A DNA stretch of 64,000 bases from Chamaea fasciata (lineage: Eukaryota > Chordata > Aves > Passeriformes > Sylviidae): NCBI GenBank assembly GCA_029207755.1, contig JARCOQ010000002.1:41302244-41366243 (forward strand), read 5' to 3'. A program made the position numbers and the translations under genes. Below, piece by piece: positions 33,436-47,000 of the stretch (positions are counted from its first letter, which is position 1; each line of letters opens with the position of its first letter). Under the pieces are notes generated by a model. That model ran no database searches, was not told where the DNA came from, and saw only the letters and a program-made list of their open reading frames with translations.

Positions 33436-34113
33436 AGGGGAGGGAAGGGAAAGGGAAAAGAAAAAATGAAAATAAAAAAGGAAAAAAAAAGAAAAAGGGA
33501 AAAAAGAAAAAGAAAAAGGAAAAAAAAAGAAAAAAAAAAGGAAAAAGAAAAAAAGAAAAAAAAAAGAAAAAGGCGAGGCGAGGTGAGACGAGGTGAGGCG
33601 AGGCAAGGAGAGGACAGGAAAGGAAAGGAGAGGCAAGGCGAGGCGAGGCGAGGCGAGGCGAGGCGAGGCGAAAGCAAGGCAAGGCAAGGCAAGGCAAGGC
33701 AAGGCAAGGCAAGGCAAGGCAAGGCAAGGCAAGGCAAGGCAAGGCAAGGCAAGGCAAGGCAAGGCAAGGCAAGGCAAGGCAAGGCAAGGCAAGGCAAGGC
33801 AAGGCAAGGCAAGGCAAGGCAAGGCAAGGCAAGGCAAGAAAAGAAAAGAAAAGAAAAGAAAAGAAAAGAAAAGAAAAGAAAAGAAAAGAAAAGAAAAGAA
33901 AAGAAAAGAAAAGAAAAGAAAAGAAAAGAAAAGAAAAGAAAAGAAAAGAAAAGAAAAGAAAAGAAAAGAAAAGAAAAGAAAAGAAAAGAAAAGAAAAGAA
34001 AAGAAAAGAAAAGAAAAGAAAAGAAAAGAAAAGAAAAGAAAAGAAAAGAAAAGAAAAGAAAAGAAAAGAAAAGAAAAGAAAAGAAAAGAAAAGAAAAGAA
34101 AGAAAAGAAAAGG
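33436..34113. repeat. Large compound purine-rich pentanucleotide array
   Basis: Four zones follow one another: an irregular G/A-rich lead-in (33436-33573), degenerate AGGCG/AGGTG/AGGAG-type units (33574-33675), 32 clean AAGGC units (33676-33835) and 53 clean AAGAA units (33836-34100) with a short ragged end. The AAGAA block is purine-only on the plus strand for about 277 bp. Open frames of up to 250 codons through it encode only KRKEK, ARQGK, LALPC or FLFFS repeats and are not genes. Confidence 0.98.
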
Positions 34114-35264
34114 TCACACCTTCAATACACCTGGAAAGGTTAGCCTGACTGCTCTAGAGGATTTTCACCATAATGAAAGACTGAATAAATTTTTCACTGC
34201 TTACACAAAACAAGTATGCAATATAAAACAGCATTTCTTATACATAGCCAAAGTCTTCCAAACATGAAGACCCTGGCCAGTAAAAAAAGATATTACTAGT
34301 TCTTTTTTGGTGCTACCTACTTCTGCACCAGATCCTTGTTGATGTGTAAGAAGGAGCTTGCAGTGTCCTTGGAGTCTGTTTTATTGAATTCCATAAACAA
34401 AGTGAAAGGTAGTCTGGAGAGTCATAGCATTCTCTGATAGATATTTATGTGCTCAACAGATAGATGATGCTAAATCTTCCTAGAGGGGTGACTTATCTCT
34501 GCAGCTTTAAACCTTGACATTTAACAGGACTGAACAAATGGCACATGTACCTCAAGTACACAGGATTTATTGTTTTCATCTACCTCTGTGTCTGTTTTAT
34601 GTGAGTCCTTATTAAAATATTACTGCAAACATCTAAAGCTTCAGTTCAAATTCCTGTGATATCCTCTAAGAGTTTGAATATTTGCCAGCTAGAGATATCT
34701 TTTCTCTAGAGTTTTGCAATTCTAACCTGTTTATTCTTTGTCTTGTGAAGCACTTACCCTCTCCAGAAAGGGAATGGCACGTAGAAGAATAAGCCATTAT
34801 TTTTATTTTGAAGGCAAGGCCCCATATTGATAACACGTTCAGACTCACCAGGGATACCTGAGGGGACTGCAAAACCCTGTTGGTTGCTTCTGAAATACTG
34901 ACTGATGGTATATTTCCCCAATAAAATAACTGAGCACTGAGTGTATTATCATTCTGGAGCAGAGAGGCAAAAGGATATCTTTTCCAGGTTAAGGCAAAGG
35001 TCTGATCACCCAACAGGGGCTCTACTTTGCAGAGGTAGCAAGTGAACAATGCCCAACAGATTTTTGGTCTTGTGTTGAGCACTTAGGCTCTCCTTTTTCT
35101 GAATTTTTTTGCAAGTATTATTCACAGTCCTTGATTTTTTTATTAGTTTTCCCCATTTTCTTTGGTTCTCAGCTTTTTCTTTAAGGCATTTCCATTCCTT
35201 TTCAAGACAGGCTTGTCCTTTCCATGACATTGAGTAGGGATCAAAGATATTTGAGAAAGAATAA
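34114..35264. other. Unannotated sequence
   Basis: No supported gene. A 138-codon minus-strand open frame (34666-35082) has no recognised domain. Confidence 0.5.
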
Positions 35265-35370
35265 TGACTGGATATGGCACCCAGTGTTGTGGTCTAGGTG
35301 ACTGGGCAGTGATCAAAGGTTGGACTTGACCTTAGAGGTTTTATTCAATGATTCTGTGAATCTGTGACAT
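35265..35370 (+). mobile_element. CR1 LINE 3' end, plus strand
   Basis: 'ggatatggcacccagtg', 'tggtctaggtgactgg', 'gtgatcaaaggttggacttg', 'accttagaggtt' and 'caatgattctgtgaatctgtga' form the last ~100 bp and terminal repeats of a CR1. Severely 5'-truncated. Confidence 0.9.
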
Positions 35371-38300
35371 GAGAGATCAAACCAAGAGTGGTACTACCTC
35401 AGAATACGCTCTTCTATCCTCTTACAGAAAAACTTCCTAGCCCAGAGACAGTACCATTACATTTAACCCAGGGCAAGTTTTTGTCACCTGAGTGTAGCTT
35501 GGGTAGAATTGCCGTCTGTGGTGCCTGAGAAAAGCGTGGGAAAAGGCAAGGAAAAAATTAGAGGTGACCACCAAACTGAGACAGAGATTCAGGTCTGTTG
35601 TTAGTCACTCCCAAACCAGTATTTATGAATCTCATCCAACTTACATTCTAATTACAATTTTTAGCTATAAACCTGAACTTCCAGAGCTTTGAAAGCGACA
35701 AGGCGAAGAGAGGATAGACACTTTTCCTTTCCAGTGACATATATCAATAAAATGGGATTGAATAGAAGTTCTCTGCTAAAATTGTTTTCTTCATAATTCA
35801 GAGATACAAGGAGCCAAAACTGCTGGACTTGGGGGAAAAAAAAATTATTTGGTAATTAAACTCTCAAACAAGAAGCTTTTACACAAAAGGAACTAATTTA
35901 AATTCAAGAAAATAAACTACCGTAGTTTGTTGTACTTAAGCAAGTATCTTGCTTTTTAGACCTAAAAGGAGGTGGAAATATCACCATGGCTTATAATGAG
36001 TCACTTTCTTTGTCTTACACCCGTAAATGAAATTAGGTCCTCCTTGCTGCACAGTCATTTTCCATTATGTCTTCCATGGCAGTACAGTGAAAAGATCAGC
36101 AGAAAACACAAGAATTACACATGTTTTTATGTGTTCTTCTCTTCCTGAGAAACAAGAACTTTTTTCTTATTGTTGAAGAATGTAAAGTAGAAGTGGAGGA
36201 AATACTATCACAACTTGATTACATTTCTACTGATGTTCATGTGAATGGCACACATGGGACCTGGTACAGTGCATAGGATTGGCATTATTAAACTATAAAT
36301 ATCTACACTGCTGTTGGCTACATCTGAGCTTGTCACCCTAAACTTTATTACTAATACAAAGAACTAGAAACACTTGACCTATTTCAGATACCTATGTTAG
36401 ACTGAGCTGCATTATGTCTCAGAGGGATTAGAAATCTTCTCCAAACTGCAGAAAATTATTTTCTTAGGAGTTAACAGGCCATAAGGGTTTCAGTGATGAG
36501 TTTTCTATTTTTTGAAAGAATATAGAGAAGAGAAAAAGCCAAGAATGAAACCACAAAACAGAATGTGTGAGAATAGCTGGAAAATATTTTGTCAGAATCA
36601 GTGTCTTTATATACAGCAAGTAGGTTTCTGAAAAATATTTTTTTTTCATTAAGAAATACTGGATGAGTTTAACAAAAAAAAATATCTGTGCATAGTCACT
36701 AGCATATATATACATGCCTAACCCCAGGACACCTCACTGATACAGTGAAAAATATTAGGTGTCTGTTTTGATGATTCTGAAAAAAAAAAAGCTGCTAAAA
36801 CCAGAACTACCTGGCTTGCCCTATTAGACACAAATACCCAATATCTCCTATTTTAACTCAATCAAACTCAATTTCAGTTCCTTCCATTTGGGTTTTGCTG
36901 GAACAGAAGCACATCCCTGGCTCAGTAATTGACTTTGAGTCTTTTCTCCAGTGTGGATTAAACCCAGCGAGATAATTTCTGTGAAATAGGTTTGAAATGC
37001 AGATGTCTTTTTCATGTTCTGTTCATGTTTTGTCTCATTTGAAACTCACATTTCAAATCCAGAGTTATCTTACCATAAGGCACTTTTCTGGAATCTTAAG
37101 ATGCTTGAGACCATAAGTGTCCTTATGTGATTTGCTTTTAAACACCCTCTTCCCAATATCAAATTTCCAATTTCCCTCTGGAGCCTCCTTACTGTGCAAT
37201 CTCTTTCACAAGATCCCCTGTAGGGAGATTGGTGGGCTGTGTGGAAAAAATGCAGGAAAGCTGCTCCCATGGCTTTGCTTTTTCTTCAGGAAAATCACCC
37301 CAAAGAAATACAGGATTCAGGAGTAACTACAGAAAATAAATACTGTTTCAAGTCACAGAGGCAGAAAAGTTGGGCGACTGAGTGTTTGAGGAATAGGTGC
37401 CTACCCAGCCTCAGGCATCCAGACACTTAATGCTGTGAAACTACCACATGCATTAGTGAAACAACCCCATATCTGTAATTTAATGAGTATTGCCACTGTT
37501 TTTTATACTTAAATGGAGTTTGCTTACCTTTCCACTCATCCTGTCTTTGCTGAATCAACAAGAAAAGTGGAGGTATTCTAAAGAGTTAAACCAAAATTGC
37601 CTAAGTTTGACAAAAAAATATTAATTCAATATTTTGCATCTCATTTACCCTTAAATTGATGAAAAGGAGTTCCTGAGAATACTTCTGAAATAAAAACTCT
37701 GGCTTTAAGTCTACTTGTTTGATGTCTGAACTAGTGTTGAGCCTGACATCAGTGGTTTCTCATACATTGTAAGATTAAATATTATAGCATTCAGATGCAG
37801 GTTACTCATCTCACTATACAATCTCCAACGAGTTCAGTGTTTCAGGAATATCAGACTGACAGCCTTGGAAGATGCAGTCCAATTCAAAGTGCAGCAATTG
37901 TTCTCAACTAACTGATGGAAGATCCAATCATTAAAACTTCTGCTTCTGCAGAAGCCTCACAAGCTTTACCACAGTCCGCCTTCGATGTTGCTCAGCCCTG
38001 AGTTGGAGGCAGGCATTGGCCCTTCTGCCAATCCCAATGTCCACTCCAATGATTCTGTGATGTGAACCCCTGTCCCTTTGCAAGCCAATCTGCAATATCC
38101 AATTCATTTCACTGAATGACCTACAGGCACGACTAAACACAGCCGGATGCAAGCAGTGATCCAGAAATGAAAGGTTTGCTATCCTCTTACCAATAGCCTG
38201 AGGTGCCCTGCCCTTTCTGGCAATGTTTGTGTAAGTTGAGGTTGCGTATTCAGTACCACAGTTCTTTTACCCTATACCTCAGACCAGTTCACCGTGCAGA

Positions 38301-38700
38301 GTACATGGCAGAATTTAAACTGCCACAATATGACATCACTTTTAAAAAGCTTGGGTGTGTACCAAATCTACTGTGTAATCCAGCCACCCACAAAGTAAAA
38401 GTTTCCTCTAAAAAACAAGCAGATTATAGTCTTTTCTTTGTTCATTTTATAGTGAGTTTATTACTGTGTTTTTATTTCTAATGAAACCTTGAGAAGATAT
38501 ACAAATCTAAATATAAAGTTTTATAGAACTTTCATACTGACTAAACACTTACAGATAAAACCTATGGAAAACAGTATATGGTTTATGGATTTTTCTTTCT
38601 TGCATCCTGGACCACTTCAAATAGAAAAACAGAACACAAACCAGAAAAATTTTAATCGCAAAGAGTCTTAACTCTGAAATTTTCTTCCTAATAATTATTA
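35371..38700. other. Unannotated AT-rich sequence
   Basis: No gene or repeat recognised. A 73-codon Arg-rich minus-strand frame at 37931-38152 sits in a slightly less AT-rich patch and matches nothing I know. Confidence 0.5.
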
Positions 38701-41700
38701 ACTGGTAAATTTATGCCTGTGAGGAATGTTACTGAACCTTCATCTTCCAGAAAAGCACCCAACAGAGTGATCAAGAGGATCTTCCACTGCTGAAGGCGCA
38801 AAGGTTCCTTCACATGCCACTTCAGGACTCCAAGAGAACACTGTATAGCAGGGAATACCAGGTGCAGAAAAGTGTTTCTTCAGGACTGTATTTGGCATCT
38901 AACCCTGAGGGCTTATTCACAGTTTTCCTCCTTAATATTTCAGAATTATTTTGATAAAGCAAGTGCTGCACTGGCTTACGGGGAGGTGCTTTAAGAATTC
39001 CTGAGGTGTGTTCTAGGAATTAATCATTCCAAATGAATTCTTCATTGATTTTCTAGATTAAGTATAAATAGAACACTTCATAGACTGCTTTCTCCTGGTT
39101 CTCCATGGCATATCACTGTTTATTCAGTGTAGAGAAACAAGAAGAATCAGGATTCTGATTTTCTTCAAGCAGAAAGATTTCTTTAAGTGAAGCATTGTAG
39201 TCATATGGCATTTAGAAATTGCTTTCATCTACACCTAGTGTTTAACATTTAACAAAGAGCTGTGTGTGGAGTCTGACAAACAGAAATAACTGAATTTGGT
39301 AATCATAACGATTAGGTGAATCACAGACACAAGCTGAGCTGAGCAGCAAAATAAACTAAAATTAGCAACAGCATGCCCCTGGCCTAGGGCAACATCCAGC
39401 TGATGAACAGGGACAGCAGGGACCTCATCCTTTCTCTACATTCTGCTACCAAAACAAATTTGTTATGTCACTTGTATAATAGCAGGGACAACATCCACCT
39501 TCTGGAGCACCTGAACAGCAATTTCTATGTGGTTTTGCGCTTTGTGGCCGCAGTCCACCTGCCTGGATGCATTTCTTGGGAGAAAATACAAATATTGTGA
39601 GAAAGACAGTGGTGAAATAACTGTTGCTACATCTGCCACTGGTAATCCACATAAAGCCCCTGCATCTGCTCTTCACAGGATCTATAAAGGCATTTCAAAA
39701 GATCTATATAGCCATGTTTTGATTCATCAGCTCCCAGCCAGCTTTTCATGCTTTTCTTGCTTGCCACAGATTAACACTCTCCCTCACTTGGTTGTAAATG
39801 GTGCAACACAGTTTTTTATAAATTAATCAATATTTAATCATTGTAATACTTTGGAGGTTAAGAGAGGTTCAGACATGAAAATTATATTGCACTTCCCCAA
39901 TATCGAAAAGATCTCGCTTCCACTCTGTGGGATTAATAAATCATATTATTCCCATTATAACAGGGAGCCCAAATTATGCATAGGCTATATGCATTACCCA
40001 AGGTTATACAATGCATCAGTGGCAGAGCAAGGAATCAAACTGGTGAAAACCTCTCCTGCAGTGAATTAGAGCCATTCTGTCTATGTGAATGTTTCAAGAG
40101 ATATCATATCAGGTAGAAACTGTTACTGTGAGCTGGATATTCCTTTGAGTCCACATTCACACTCGTCTGCATTTTTCTCTGTTTAATATGACCTAGTTGA
40201 TCATATTAATTAAGATAAAGGACTGGAAGCACTCAGAAAAGTATGTTAATCTTGCTGGACATGAAATAATCAAGCAATGCTGAGCAGCTGGTGAAATGAC
40301 CAGAATTTGATTGACATTATTGTCACCAAGTGTCTAATGATGAGGAAGCAGCATGGAGTCCTTAGAAGTGAAAATGAAAATGTCAGTAGCAGAAAAACCC
40401 ACCAGCCTGACCTCTGAAAAAATTCTTTCATTCCATGAAAATTTTTGTCTTAAGATGATATATGCAGGTCATCCTCTTACCTTGGAATGGTAATTATAAA
40501 CTATTATCTTTCAAGTATTTTGTTCATCAAGCACAGATGGAGTTTTTACCTCTGCCTTGACTTTTCCTTGAGTCTCCATGAGGACCTCTAAGGCAGATGA
40601 AAACTGGAATCCTAAAGAGATATTAAGTATCCTTCTTTGTGGATGTCAGCTAATAACCAGAAGCTGTTTTGCTGATTCTTTCCAAAGCTTGGCTACAGCA
40701 GCATCAATCACCTGTTGATGAATTTCTAGAATAGGAAAAGCCATTTAGTTCCTCCACCAAACCAAATGTCATTACTAACCCAAAACCTGTGTATTAAAAG
40801 CTAAAGGGGACCTCATGTGTTGCAGTTCACGGTTTTCAATACATGAGGCATAGAGTTAGCATGCATCTGCTATTCCTCCTCTTTTGAGTTGTTCAAAGCA
40901 TAGTTTCATCTAGTGAGCACCTTACAAAAGTCATACTAAGAGATTTCTTGAGTCTTTTGGAGACATATATTTCTTTCTCAAAGCTTTTCTGAAAGCAAAA
41001 GTAAATAATTACCAGATAAATAGGCAAATCTGTTTATATTTCTGCTTTTCATCTTGCCAACAGTTCATGAATAAATAGAAAGAATATTTTCTAGGAAATG
41101 CTTAAAGAGACTGATTTTTTAAATTTTTATGCAAAGGCTTTAGCTGAAGCAGCAACAAGGCTGGGGCTATACAGCTGTGGAAGTTCATTCAAGAATAAAA
41201 TCTTCGTGAAAGCTTTCCTGAATAGCTATGAAAAATAAAATACACATTCAGGAGGAAAAAAACTAAAACATCAAAACACAAATTCTCTTCAAGAATTTAT
41301 TTCAGTAGGTTTCTCTGCATCGTCCTCATTAGAAAATGTTGTTCTATCTGAAATCTGCTGTTTCCCTCAAGCAACAGAATTTCAAAATGATTATGCTGCA
41401 GGATGAAAGTATGTAACATGCTGGTTAGAACACTCTCTTCCCTCCATTGATTTGAAATGGTGTATGAATGCTACTACAAAACAGATTACCTGGGGTTATT
41501 TAGGATTCAGGGTACACTGTCTCTGAGGACAATAATTAACTAACTAGTCAAAACACCCTACCACTTTTTTTGTCTTTTTTTGTTTAGTCTTGCCTTTTTT
41601 TATAATGACACCCCTTACCCTCTTTCAACTATCTCGGCACACAGTTTGCCATCACTGCACAGGTTTTCTAACACATCCAGCACTTTTCTCACTCTGTTTT

Positions 41701-42279
41701 CACTCTAGCTTTTTTAACACTATGGAACTAGTTGAAGGTGGTGAGGAGCCCTTTATGTCTGTTGTTTGGACTTTTGTAAAAGTGTCATCAGCACCTTCTT
41801 GATCTTTTATTTCACACAGAAATGTGTTTATTGGCTCAAAAGCAATCTGAATGTCCTACTAATTGGTACCTTCCTTAGATTGCAAACAGCTCAGAAAAGT
41901 TTTGCATTTTTATAACACCTATACAACGCAGTAACCTTCCTGAATCAGTTTCTTTAAGTCTTCTCAGGGAGTTTCATTTAGGCATTTTAGAACAGTTTAT
42001 TTTATATGAAAAGTTCACTGGATAAGAACTAGGAGGAATAGGAAATCCTGTGGAAGAAAAAAACATCACTGAAAATTAAATGAGGTGAAGTATTGTTGAT
42101 TTCTATTCTGCTCATACCTTTGCAGCACAGCTGCAACCACCCCACCATTTTCCAGAATTATTTTTTCCAGGAAAAGGAAAATGTTCAATGTGCTTCATTT
42201 TGTGGATGCACCATCACTGAAAGTGCTCAAACTCATTGTCACCTCTGGCCCAACATTAGAAGCTGGATGGGTGGGGTAC
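38701..42279. other. Unannotated AT-rich sequence
   Basis: No gene, RNA or dispersed repeat recognised. Overlapping opposite-strand frames near 39403-39826 have no domain. Confidence 0.5.
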
Positions 42280-42398
42280 AGTTTTGATCAACCTGACCTA
42301 GTGAAAAATGTCCCGGTCCATGGAAGGCAGTCGGACTAGCTGATCTTTAAAGATCCATTCCAATCCAAACCATTCAATGTTTCTATGATTTCATCATC
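42280..42398 (+). mobile_element. CR1 LINE 3' end, plus strand
   Basis: 'gatcaacctgacctagtg', 'tgtcccggtccatgga', 'cggactagctgatctttaaa', 'gatccattccaatccaaacc', 'attcaatg' and 'tctatgattt' match the CR1 3' end of the type that also occurs at 22785-22975. Short, 5'-truncated copy. Confidence 0.88.
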
Positions 42399-42516
42399 CA
42401 AAACAAGATCTGCAATATTCATATAATAATAATCCTGACCATTCTTTGTCGTCGTGTCTTTTCCAAGCATGGACAAAAACAAGTTGAAGAGTAAAAAATC
42501 AAAAAATACAGCTACT

Positions 42517-42532
42517 AAAAAAAAAAAAAAAA
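42517..42532. repeat. Poly-A tract (16 bp)
   Basis: Run of 16 A about 120 bp after the CR1 3' end, not attached to it. Confidence 0.85.
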
Positions 42533-42834
42533 TCTGCTAAATGCCTTGAATTTCATGGGCATTTATATTCCCTCTCCATTGTGTCTTTTATTTTTCCTGA
42601 GGCAAGGGAATGACTTTCCTCTGGTAACAGTGCCAATCTATTTTAAATTTGATAGGGTTGTTCTCAAATCATAGATGCTGAAAATATTCTCTATATTCTT
42701 CCTATCTAAGGGGGAAAAAAGCGCAATATTGCGTCTGAAAAGCTCTAGTGTCTTACATGTAGTGCTTTGCTATCCACATTGCTATAGTCCATCATAGATA
42801 ATAAGTTGTTTTGAGAAATACTGAATAATATGGT

Positions 42835-42910
42835 TGCCTAGGCAGCAGGGACTGGATTGATTGATCTGGGAGGTCTTATTCAGTTTAATATCCCGCATTC
42901 CTATGAAAAA
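42835..42910 (+). mobile_element. Possible CR1 3' tail scrap, plus strand
   Basis: 'ctggattgattgatctggga', 'ggtcttattcagtttaat' and 'cattcctatga' resemble the last ~60 bp of a CR1 tail but are strongly diverged and short. Confidence 0.4.
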
Positions 42911-45900
42911 GGAATACTAGTAATTGAGTATTGAGGTTTCATTGTTTGATATTCAGAAGTGCTGTTGGATCTCAGTAAAGCAAGACAGCAAACAACTTCC
43001 TGAACTTCCTGAGTTATAAAAAGTACTGTAGTAGTTCATGTTGTTCCTTTAAACCTAGACCAGATGTTTATTACATTGAACATCCCAGAGGAAAAAATGA
43101 AATGACGCTTGGGAAATTGTGGCAAACTGAACTAAACTGCTGACTTTCCATTTCCAGTTGTTTAGGAGGAGTTAATTAGTTCATGTTATATTAAGTACAG
43201 CAAGCTCAAAAAGGGGGTTGTTCATGCAGTGCAATAAATCCATGAGATTAATTAAGAAATTAACTTTCAAGCAGATATATGTTTTCCTCACAGAGAAGAA
43301 GAGGTGAGAAGACAGGCAGGATAAACTGAAAACTCACCTACACAAGAGCCATACAAACAGACATACCAGCATTTTGCCTATTCAAAAAGTGTAGGCAGAA
43401 GACACAAGAAATATTTATAATGTGTCTCAAATATGAATATTCATTCTAGAGCAACATCCTTTTTTGTTATAATTGCAACTTCCTTTGCAGCTAATTAGCC
43501 AAATCCCAGCTTTTGAGACTTTCATAATATGAATGCAAGTTTTCATCACTCAGTTGCATTCAGAAGAATGGTAAAAAAATTAATAAAAAGTAATTTGTTT
43601 TTAACTAAATAATTTAGAACATATTTATAGAGAATAATAACCTACAGAACAATTGCCCTGAAAGAGATGAGAAGATTATAGTTGATAACCAAAATGATAG
43701 TGACCCTTTTCACTGATGCACCAGCAAGAGAAACAATTAAATAAATCCCTGAAAAAATTAAACACAGTAGCGGTGAAAAGACATTGGACAATAATTTCTT
43801 GTCTCCTCTCATCAATACTGAGACCATGCTAGGGTGTTGTCTGAAGCCTTACTTTTACAAAATGAAAAATTGGAGGGAATTTCTATGAAAATTATTTGAA
43901 GGTTAGTGGAAACTAATTACAGAATGAGGTTTTGGACTCCATTAATTCATCTTATCAATAACATGATCTTACTGTTTTGAATAATGAATATATTTGTGGA
44001 AGTTTCACATTAGTACAGGACTTACTTACAGGACTTGAGTACTTACACTCAAGTCTCATATGGTCTGTATTGTTCATATGATGGTGCAGAACAAGTCAGA
44101 ATTCTGTAGATAACCAGGTTTATGATTTCACTGTTCTCTTAACATCAGCTTGAATTCCATATTTATTCCTCAGTACAAGTCATAGATTCCTATCACAAGC
44201 CTTCCCTTTTGACACTTAAAGATATCAAAGAGAACTATAAAATTCTACTTATTTATTTTATATAATTTAACAGAGAAATATCTGGAGTTCTTGTCTTTGC
44301 TACAGGGACTGTTTATGTATTTTATATTGTAGATTGTCCCTGGATAAAACCAGAAATAAACCTATAACCAGAATTTGAAAAAAAAAAAAGAAATGTCTCT
44401 CACTTCTAAGGGGCCCTCTTTATGCCCTTTGATTCAGTCTTTCCCTCTGATGTTACAGCTCATGCTTTTCCAGGTTTTCAGCAGTCCAGCTTCAACAATA
44501 ATTGTAAAGTGCACTGACAACACCTTGCAATTCACGGGAGGAAAAGACTGGCATGTGAGAGCTGTGGTAAGAGAGCCCTCCAGGCTAAAGTAGGTTTTCC
44601 ATTTCCTGGGTACTTTTCTAATAACTAAGCCATCAGGTATCCTAAAACAAGGATGTTTCTCAGACAATTTCATTGCCATTGATGATGTTGAATAGAGCTG
44701 TGATTTGGCTCATAACAATCTTCAATTCGCTCCATTGTTTCTTGTTGCGTTTAAAGGCATTTCTTGCGGCACATAAAGGAAGGCAGCAGCCAATAGAAAA
44801 GTTTTGAACTCTCATCAGTTGTATGCAAAAGCCAAAATAATGAAGCCAAACCCAGATAAATGGTTGCTTCCATACATCTATACTCTGCTGAATTCTATCC
44901 CTAAGAATAATTACATTGTTTTGGAATTATTTTTCTCAAATTACAAAGCATCTCTGTCTCACAACAGCAAGAAAAAAAACACAATGTATGTTTGAAATAA
45001 GATAAGCAGAACTGATCTGAAAGATCTCTTCCAAAAGATGCTCTTCAAGACCACAAATTCTTAAGCCTCAGAGCAAAATATTTCTAAATGCTCCAGGTGC
45101 TGTAGTGTACTGCAGAGTGTACCAGTGATGTTATTGGCAAAATATGGAGTCTGAGTTACTTTTCATATTTGTATCTGACATCATTGATAGTAATCTGGTA
45201 TCAGATATCACAGTTTTTCTTCTTTTTTTTAAATTTTGAGGAAAGTTCAAACCAAAAACCTGTCCTGGAAGGGGAAGGTCAGTATACAGAGACAATTCTC
45301 AGAACTAATCATAACATCTGGAGGATCTAAACAAGACTAAACAAGACTGTAATTACAACAACTCTGAAGTCGTTTATGTCTGACAGTATTTTAGGATATT
45401 TTATTGAATTTTTTAAAAAACATGTTCATCTTTGAAAGAGAAAATAAGAACATTAATAATCCATTGTCATTTACATACACAGGTAGTGCATCAAGTCCAG
45501 AACTTAGCTTTCGCTGTAGGATTTAGTTAGAAAGGGAAAATAATACAGCTGATTAAACAATTCCAAAAGAAAAAAAATCCATCAAGTTGTCATAGAAAAG
45601 ATAACATCATTCATGCTCTGGTGACACTGTTTTAGGAAAAAGTGTAGTGTTTTCTTTCAGAACCTTGCACATAATTTTAATTTTTGGTAATAAGAGGAAA
45701 TTTTCCCAAATCCCACCTCTGCAAAGGTATTTCATCACTAGCATTAGATTTAGATTTCCTTGAACAAAAATGAATGTTTTCATGAGGTTCAAATCTAATT
45801 AAACCAGTCTAAAACTTTCATAAAAGTTTCAGATTCTGGGACAATATATTCTGAACCACTAGTTAGGAAAAAAAAATCAAGTTTACTAAAACTTTGTTTT

Positions 45901-47000
45901 CCACAAACTGTTCTGTGTTTCACTTCCTTTCTCATAAGCTTGTGTTGCTGGGAGACTGACAGCGCAGTAACTATAAACATTGCCTAGAAGAGTGTTCCAA
46001 GGAATAAAGTCTTAAGTACTTACAGCCCTTATGTGTTCGGATTTTTTTACAAGGTATTTCCTAATAACACCATAGTGGGTAGACCACATTTAGGCGTAAT
46101 GTAAATGCCTATAGTATGTACATTTACATCCCAGCTAAACCCTCATCTCCCTGGAGAGAGATGATGGACTTTGGGGCACAGTTCACACTGTCTTGAAGCA
46201 GAAATTCGAAACAGGTCAGCTGTATATCAAGGAATACCTGTTACCCTCTTTTGAAAATTCTAAGGATGATCAGCTTGAAGACTGATATGAATATTTTAGA
46301 CCTCTAAAATTAGATGAGACAAAACCCACCCTTGGCACCTAATTTCTACAGGTTATACAAATCTCTCCATTATATGTGTTATGTTCACATTAGCAGTTGC
46401 TATTAATTACTGTGGATATATTATTATTAAAACTTCAGTATGAAGCCAGCATAACAAAACACCCTGTATCAAAACAATTCTGGTTTCCCAGTCTCCATGT
46501 TTCAGCTAAACAAGAAATGATGCCCCTGGTTACCTATGATTTTTCTAAGCAAGGATGCACTGATAAATTAGTCATTTTTTGCCAAGAAGCAAATCTCATA
46601 ATTAATTAGGCTCTTTGGGAGTTTAAATTTTCCTTTGTGGATTTCTGCCAGAATAAAAAATCTTTGTATGAGCCCTTGACTGAGCTTCATGAGTGTACAT
46701 CTTAGTACATCCTGAGATTAATACTGGAATTCCGCAGGAGGAACAGAATTTCAGGTGTGCTTCAACTTTTATCATGCCTATTCTGGCTAAGTGATTTATA
46801 TCATTGTTTTGAGTCCCATTTTCAAAATAAACCCTTCTCATATGCTTTATGGAAAGGGTGTGTCCCGAAATTTTCCCTGACTTAGTTTTTTTCTTGTCTT
46901 TGTTTTGGTTTTCTTTGTTCGTTTTTTTCAGAGTATTCATTTTTGGTTTTGGTTTTTTGTTCTGGTTTGTTTTTTTAAGTTCTAAAGAACAGGTTTAAAT
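42911..47000. other. Unannotated AT-rich sequence
   Basis: No gene or dispersed repeat recognised. It contains a 12 A run near 44379-44390, an 11 bp direct repeat near 45330-45350 and a G/T-rich stretch at about 46888-46980. Confidence 0.5.

Noticed and set aside
33334..34267. Open frames of 136-250 codons through the pentanucleotide array
   Set aside because: They encode only repeated KRKEK, ARQGK, LALPC or FLFFS units, in several frames and on both strands. They are translations of a simple repeat.
37931..38152. 73-codon Arg-rich minus-strand frame
   Set aside because: No recognised family, no promoter or splice context, and length is within chance expectation. Composition alone is not evidence.
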